Shown here: positions 6,162 through 9,671 of the stretch, piece after piece | How positions within the stretch are numbered: position 1 is the first letter of the stretch | Layout: every line of letters starts with the position of its first letter | Notes under the pieces: generated by a model | Databases searched by the model: none | Told to the model about the DNA's origin: nothing | The model's input: only the letters and a program-made list of their open reading frames with translations | Program-made: the position numbers and the translations under genes | Assembly (NCBI GenBank): GCA_947454285.1 | Contig: CANGJO010000031.1 | Span: 1 to 9,671 of the forward strand | Source of the DNA: Microbacteriaceae bacterium | GTDB taxonomy: Bacteria; Actinomycetota; Actinomycetes; Actinomycetales; Microbacteriaceae | Reading direction: 5' to 3' | Length of the DNA stretch: 9,671 bases

Positions 6162-7247
6162 ATGAGCACTAATTCAGGCCGCCGAGCACTCATCGTGGGT
6201 GTGACTGGCATCTCTGGCCAGGTAATTGCCAAGCAACTTTTGAAGGATGGCTGGGATGTCTACGGCCTTTCACGCAGAATCGAAGGTCTTCCGGCCGGGG
6301 TTCACCACATCAAAGCTGATTTGTTGAACGCAGATGAAGTTAAGACAGCTCTATCGGGCCTAAAGCCAGAGATCGTCTTCATGACAGCTTGGATCAAAAA
6401 AGATTCAGAAGCCGAGAACATTGAAGTTAACGGCGCAACCATTCGCAACTTGCTTGCGGGCTTGAAGCCAGATGGTGGAGTTCGCCACGTTGCACTTCAG
6501 ACCGGATTGAAGCACTACCTTGGCCCATTCGATAACTACGCAAACGCGGTTATGGCCGAGACTCCGTTCCACGAAGACGAGCCTCGTCTAGACGTTCCAA
6601 ACTTCTACTACACCCAAGAAGACGAACTGTTCTCTGCTGCAAAAGAACAGGGCTTCACCTGGAGCGTTCACCGTTCACACACCATCTTTGGTTACGCAGT
6701 AGACAACGCGATGAACATGGTGCTTACTCTTTCTTGCTACGCAGAAATTCAAAAGGCACTTGGTAAGCCATTCATCTACCCTGGATCATGGCAGTCATGG
6801 AACGGTGTTGTTGATGTGACTGATGCCGATCTACTTGGAGAGCAGCTGATTTGGGCTGCAACTCACAAAGAAGGCGAGAACGAAGCATTCAACATTGCCA
6901 ATGGTGACACCTTCCGCTGGCGCTGGTTGTGGCCAAAGATTGCTGAGCACTTTGGCCTTCCTTACGAAGGTCCAAAGGAAACTCACTTCCAGCCACTTGA
7001 AGAGCAGATGAAAGACGCAGCTCCAGTGTGGGAAGAAATTGCAAAGAAGCACAACCTTGCAGTTTCTGATATCACAAAGCTTGCTTCGTGGTGGCACAGT
7101 GACAGCGACCTTGGTCGTCAGATCGAATGCTTCACTGACATGACCAAGTCACGCGAAGCTGGTTTCTTGAACTTCCGTTCAAGCCCAAAGAGTTTCTTCT
7201 CAAACGTTGAGGCTTACCGCAAGGCAAACATACTTCCAAAGCAGTAA
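6162..7247 (+). CDS. PRISE-type SDR reductase (progesterone 5-beta-reductase / iridoid synthase-like)
   Basis: A soluble 361-residue atypical short-chain dehydrogenase of the PRISE group, which reduces activated C=C bonds of enones with NADPH. The dinucleotide motif is GVTGISG (13-19). SRR (37-39) after the second strand indicates NADPH. The group motifs follow in order: TGLKHYLGPF (114-123) with the catalytic Lys117, NFYYTQEDELF (147-157) with the catalytic Tyr (149 or 150), and WSVHRSHTIFG (167-177), where plant members have WSVHRP. The length is close to that of plant members (about 390) with a shorter N-terminus. GGAG lies 10 bases before the ATG. The gene is divergent from the sugar importer and faces a terminator shared with the dehydrogenase operon. 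Bacterial members are mostly uncharacterised and the real substrate here is unknown; it may be a sugar- or polyol-derived carbonyl compound rather than a steroid or terpenoid. Confidence 0.85.
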   Translation: MSTNSGRRALIVGVTGISGQVIAKQLLKDGWDVYGLSRRIEGLPAGVHHIKADLLNADEVKTALSGLKPEIVFMTAWIKKDSEAENIEVNGATIRNLLAGLKPDGGVRHVALQTGLKHYLGPFDNYANAVMAETPFHEDEPRLDVPNFYYTQEDELFSAAKEQGFTWSVHRSHTIFGYAVDNAMNMVLTLSCYAEIQKALGKPFIYPGSWQSWNGVVDVTDADLLGEQLIWAATHKEGENEAFNIANGDTFRWRWLWPKIAEHFGLPYEGPKETHFQPLEEQMKDAAPVWEEIAKKHNLAVSDITKLASWWHSDSDLGRQIECFTDMTKSREAGFLNFRSSPKSFFSNVEAYRKANILPKQ

Positions 7248-7260
7248 TTCCTTTCCAAAC

Positions 7261-7299
7261 AAAAAGTGGGGCCGTCCAGCTGGACGGCCCCACTTTTTT
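7261..7299. terminator. Bidirectional intrinsic terminator
   Basis: A perfect 38-base palindrome spans 7261-7298, with 19-base arms whose core is GTGGGGCCGTCCAG and its complement. An A-run lies on the left (7261-7265) and a T-run on the right (7294-7299). It sits between the reductase stop at 7247 (+) and the dehydrogenase stop at 7307 (-), so it can end both convergent transcripts. It follows the same design as the terminator at 1032-1068 but has a different stem sequence. Confidence 0.94.
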
Positions 7300-7306
7300 A
7301 CGCTTG

Positions 7307-8281
7307 CTAAATGCTTGCGTTGAACTCGATGTGAGCCTTGATGTTGTTCATTGGGTGTTGCGCTGCATCTACGGCGCCGAGCGCATCTTCGACACCGAAG
7401 CGTGCAGTTACTAGAGGGGAAAGGTCAATGTTCTTATTTGACATGAAGCGAATTGTTTCTTCCCAAACACCAGGTGAACCAATTGATCCGGTGATGGTAA
7501 GTTCCTTTGACTGAATTAAGCCAAGCTGTGCAGGTGCCGACTTGCCCACGTCAATTCCAATGTAAGCAACGCGTCCCTTGAAACCGGCTAGTTCTAGTGC
7601 GGTAGCCATAACGTCCGGGCGACCAGTGGCTTCAACCACTACGTTCGCGCCACGACCATCGGTGTCTTTGGCAAGTACATCCTTGATCTCGTCTGGTGAG
7701 CAAACGATGTCTGCTCCTAGCTCGCGAGCTGCCTTCTGACGAAAATCCACTGGTTCTACAACGATTGTGCGTGCGCCAAGTGCCTTTGACGCTGCGGTAA
7801 CCGCAAGACCAATTGGGCCGGCACCAAGCACAACCAATGTGTCGCTGGCGTTTACGTTTCCAACGCGCATCAGTGCGTAGTAAGCAACGCTGAATGGCTC
7901 AACTAGTGCGCCGTTGTTCCACGAAATGTTGTTTGGAATCTTGTGCAACCAAGAGGCCTTGGTGATGAAGAACTCTGCAGCAGCACCACTGATTGAGAAA
8001 CCAAAGTGATCGTCACCAATCACACAGTCACCAACTACATGGTCACCCTTCTTGAAGTTGGTTACCTTGGCGCCAACCTTCATTACTTCGCCAGACCATT
8101 CGTGTCCAGGAATAATTGGGTAGCTAAACGGAATGATGTAACGACCCTCAAGCAACTCAATGTCTGAGTGGCAAACGCCAACAGCACGAGACGCAATCAG
8201 AACTTCGTCGTCGGCAATGTCAGGAACTGAGAGTTCGTTGACTTCAGCTTTTCCTTCTGAAACAAACTGGAGAGCTTTCAT
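7307..8281 (-). CDS. Zinc-type medium-chain alcohol/polyol dehydrogenase without structural-zinc loop
   Basis: A soluble 324-residue medium-chain dehydrogenase that would oxidise an alcohol or polyol. The GroES-like domain carries catalytic zinc ligands Cys37 (GVCHSD), His60 and Glu61 (GHEW), plus Glu128 (LVEP). The Rossmann domain has GAGPIG (153-158). Glu176 at the end of the second strand indicates NAD rather than NADP. The usual four-cysteine structural-zinc loop is absent: the stretch around 84-104 has only Cys86, and the protein is shorter than the typical 340-355. Some sorbitol dehydrogenases also lack this zinc, so the enzyme may still be active. It is the last gene of a leftward operon. 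Its ATG follows the upstream stop after 2 bases, and GAGGAC lies at the end of that gene, so translation is probably coupled. The substrate is not assignable. Confidence 0.88.
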   Translation of the reverse strand: MKALQFVSEGKAEVNELSVPDIADDEVLIASRAVGVCHSDIELLEGRYIIPFSYPIIPGHEWSGEVMKVGAKVTNFKKGDHVVGDCVIGDDHFGFSISGAAAEFFITKASWLHKIPNNISWNNGALVEPFSVAYYALMRVGNVNASDTLVVLGAGPIGLAVTAASKALGARTIVVEPVDFRQKAARELGADIVCSPDEIKDVLAKDTDGRGANVVVEATGRPDVMATALELAGFKGRVAYIGIDVGKSAPAQLGLIQSKELTITGSIGSPGVWEETIRFMSNKNIDLSPLVTARFGVEDALGAVDAAQHPMNNIKAHIEFNASI

Positions 8282-8283
8282 TA

Positions 8284-9342
8284 TTAGTGTCCTCTTACTA
8301 GTACTTTGGTTTCGGTTCCGGTTGGTGAAACAAGTTCTTCAAAGCCCTTGGCAACAATGTCATCCATGTTGATCTTTGAGCTAACAACTTTTTCTACCGG
8401 CAAACCGCGACGACCAATTAGGTCAATGATGCGTGGCCAGTCAGTAACTGGGTAGCACCAGGTTCCGGTGTAAGTAAGTTCGCGCTCTGAAAGTTCCATT
8501 GGCTCAAGTGAAGCTGGCTTGGTGTGCAAACCGGTCTGCACTACATAACCGCCTGAACGAACTGCCTTGATTGCGGTTTGCAACGCACGCTCGTTACCTG
8601 AACACTCGATAACCGCGTCAACACCAATTCCGCCGGTTGCATCCTTCAATGCAGCAATGACGTCATCCTTGGTTGGGTCAAGCAAAGTTGCAACACCAAG
8701 ATCGTTCATCATCTTCTGGCGGTTTGGGTTTAGTTCTGAAACGTAAACACGTGCCCCTAGGTCTTCTGCATAAAGCGCAGCAAGAGCACCGATAGGCCCG
8801 GCACCGGTGATCAGGATTGTGTCACCAGGGCGAACGTTTCCGCGGTCAACACCGTAAGCGGCAACTGCGGTTGGTTCAACAAGTGCGCCGGCTACATCCG
8901 ATACTCCATCGTGCAATTTAAATACGTTTGCGGCTGGCACAACGGCCTGCTCGGCAATGCCACCCCACTCACAGCTAAGGCCAATACAGGCCATTGAGGT
9001 GCATAGGTGATTGTCGCCACGTGAGCAGAAGTAGCAAACTCCACAAGAAAGAAGAGGCATGGCTGAAACGCGGTCGCCAACCTTTACGTTGGTAACTCCC
9101 TTACCTACTTCTAGAACCTCGGCACTGAACTCGTGTCCCAGGATCTGCGGAAGGATTGAGCCGTTTAGCTTGTGCGGCTTTGAAGGAATAACGATTGGAC
9201 CCATTGCGTATTCGTGCACATCGGTTCCACAAATACCGCACCAGAAGGGCTTAAGTCTTACCTCGCCCGGGCCTACGTTCTGCGGCTCAGCCACATTTTC
9301 AACACGGATGTCCTTAGCGCCGTAAAAGATTGCTGCCTTCAT
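8284..9342 (-). CDS. (R,R)-2,3-butanediol dehydrogenase-like zinc alcohol dehydrogenase
   Basis: A soluble 352-residue NAD-dependent medium-chain dehydrogenase. The sequence resembles the butanediol dehydrogenase group: WCGICGTDVHEY (34-45) with catalytic Cys38, then a GPIVIP insertion before GHEF (His70, Glu71). Next come SCGVCYFCSRG (99-109) and Cys114, giving the four structural-zinc cysteines 100, 103, 106 and 114, and LVEP (Glu156). The cofactor domain has GAGPIG (180-185), with Glu203 favouring NAD. Known relatives interconvert 2,3-butanediol and acetoin, but related enzymes act on sorbitol and other polyols, so the substrate is provisional. I start at ATG 9342: AAAGGAG lies just upstream and MKAAIFYG is the family's normal beginning. 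The frame stays open to 9465, but the 41 extra residues overlap the preceding gene and look non-homologous. It is the middle gene of the leftward dehydrogenase operon. Confidence 0.9.
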   Translation of the reverse strand: MKAAIFYGAKDIRVENVAEPQNVGPGEVRLKPFWCGICGTDVHEYAMGPIVIPSKPHKLNGSILPQILGHEFSAEVLEVGKGVTNVKVGDRVSAMPLLSCGVCYFCSRGDNHLCTSMACIGLSCEWGGIAEQAVVPAANVFKLHDGVSDVAGALVEPTAVAAYGVDRGNVRPGDTILITGAGPIGALAALYAEDLGARVYVSELNPNRQKMMNDLGVATLLDPTKDDVIAALKDATGGIGVDAVIECSGNERALQTAIKAVRSGGYVVQTGLHTKPASLEPMELSERELTYTGTWCYPVTDWPRIIDLIGRRGLPVEKVVSSKINMDDIVAKGFEELVSPTGTETKVLVRGH

Positions 9343-9367
9343 TTTTGCTCCTTTTATTCCTGTGTTC

Positions 9368-9671
9368 TTAAAGAGATGGATCAAATAGGACTTTGCCCTG
9401 GATTTTGCCAGTGCCAAGTAGCTCAAGTTGGTTGCTGATTTCCGATAGTGGGTAAACGCCCTCAATCAACTCATCGGCCAGAGTCGTTGTTCCCAAGATT
9501 TCCAATGCTGGACCAAGGTCTTGGTCGCAAACGTGAGCCAGGGTGGTCTGAATGTTGATCTCACTCATCACGATCTTGTGCACATCAATTTCTTGCTTTC
9601 CCGATGGCAACCCCACCTGCAAAATGGTTCCGCCGCGCTTGACCATCTCAATGGCAAACTGCAACTGACCA
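9368..9671 (-). CDS. C-terminal part of a third medium-chain zinc-type dehydrogenase (partial)
   Basis: The gene enters from the right edge of the window; only the last 100 codons and the TAA are present. The visible part is the end of the cofactor domain: AIEMVKRGGTILQVGLPSG is the typical closing strand of medium-chain dehydrogenases. A regulatory tail follows, with YPLSEISNQLELLGTGKIQGKV matching their usual C-terminal region (written here across two helices). There is no start inside the window; the TTG at 9664 is just an internal Leu codon. The catalytic zinc ligands lie outside. The gap to the next gene is 25 bases, which holds that gene's ribosome binding site, so the three dehydrogenases form one operon. 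Confidence 0.82.
   Translation of the reverse strand, partial: GQLQFAIEMVKRGGTILQVGLPSGKQEIDVHKIVMSEINIQTTLAHVCDQDLGPALEILGTTTLADELIEGVYPLSEISNQLELLGTGKIQGKVLFDPSL

Noticed and set aside
6151..6164. The leader GACACTAATAA before the reductase ATG also appears before the dehydrogenase start at 8281 on the - strand
   Set aside because: The match is short, part of it in the second copy is the coding end and stop of the upstream gene, and both are simple ribosome-binding contexts. Chance is the likeliest explanation.
5930..6172. An 80-codon open frame on the + strand in the divergent region
   Set aside because: It has no good ribosome binding site, no recognisable protein features, overlaps the candidate promoters and repeats, and runs into the start of the reductase gene in another frame.
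1..9671. tRNA, rRNA, CRISPR array, insertion sequence or phage features
   Set aside because: No cloverleaf-like segment, regular spaced repeats, transposase-like protein or terminal repeats were seen. The gaps between genes are mostly short and explained by terminators or control sites.

Overview
The window looks like part of a catabolic region from a moderate-GC bacterium, most likely an actinobacterium. That inference rests on protein style, strong purine-rich ribosome binding sites, a GTG start and roughly balanced base composition. A small freshwater member of the Microbacteriaceae would fit, but no marker gene here proves it. There are eight protein genes, two of them cut by the window edges. 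I see no RNA genes, mobile elements or CRISPR arrays. All the recognisable functions are solute uptake and NAD(P)-dependent oxidoreduction.

Left block (1-1068, + strand): the last 44 codons of a gene resembling EboE-type TIM-barrel proteins. A beta-hydroxyacid dehydrogenase gene follows 4 bases later. A perfect, A/T-flanked hairpin that can stop transcription from both sides ends the block.

Transporter block (1089-5863, - strand, transcribed right to left): a CUT2 (ribose-type) sugar ABC importer in the order stand-alone permease, secreted binding protein, then a large protein with two ATPase domains fused to a second permease. The two membrane proteins together supply two ATPase and two membrane domains, which is one complete transporter from two chains. 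A long stem-loop with a GAAA tetraloop lies between the binding-protein gene and the fused gene. It probably sets their relative expression.

Control region (5864-6161): a gene-free divergent region of 298 bp between the transporter operon and a rightward reductase gene. It contains a candidate promoter in each direction and several inverted repeats that could bind a shared regulator. No regulator gene is in the window.

Right block (6162-9671): a PRISE-type short-chain reductase on the + strand, a second bidirectional terminator, and then a leftward set of three zinc-type medium-chain dehydrogenases. The last of these is cut by the right edge, and the middle one resembles 2,3-butanediol dehydrogenase. 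The simplest reading is that a sugar- or polyol-like compound enters through the ABC importer and is oxidised or reduced by this set of five oxidoreductases. The substrate cannot be read from the sequence.
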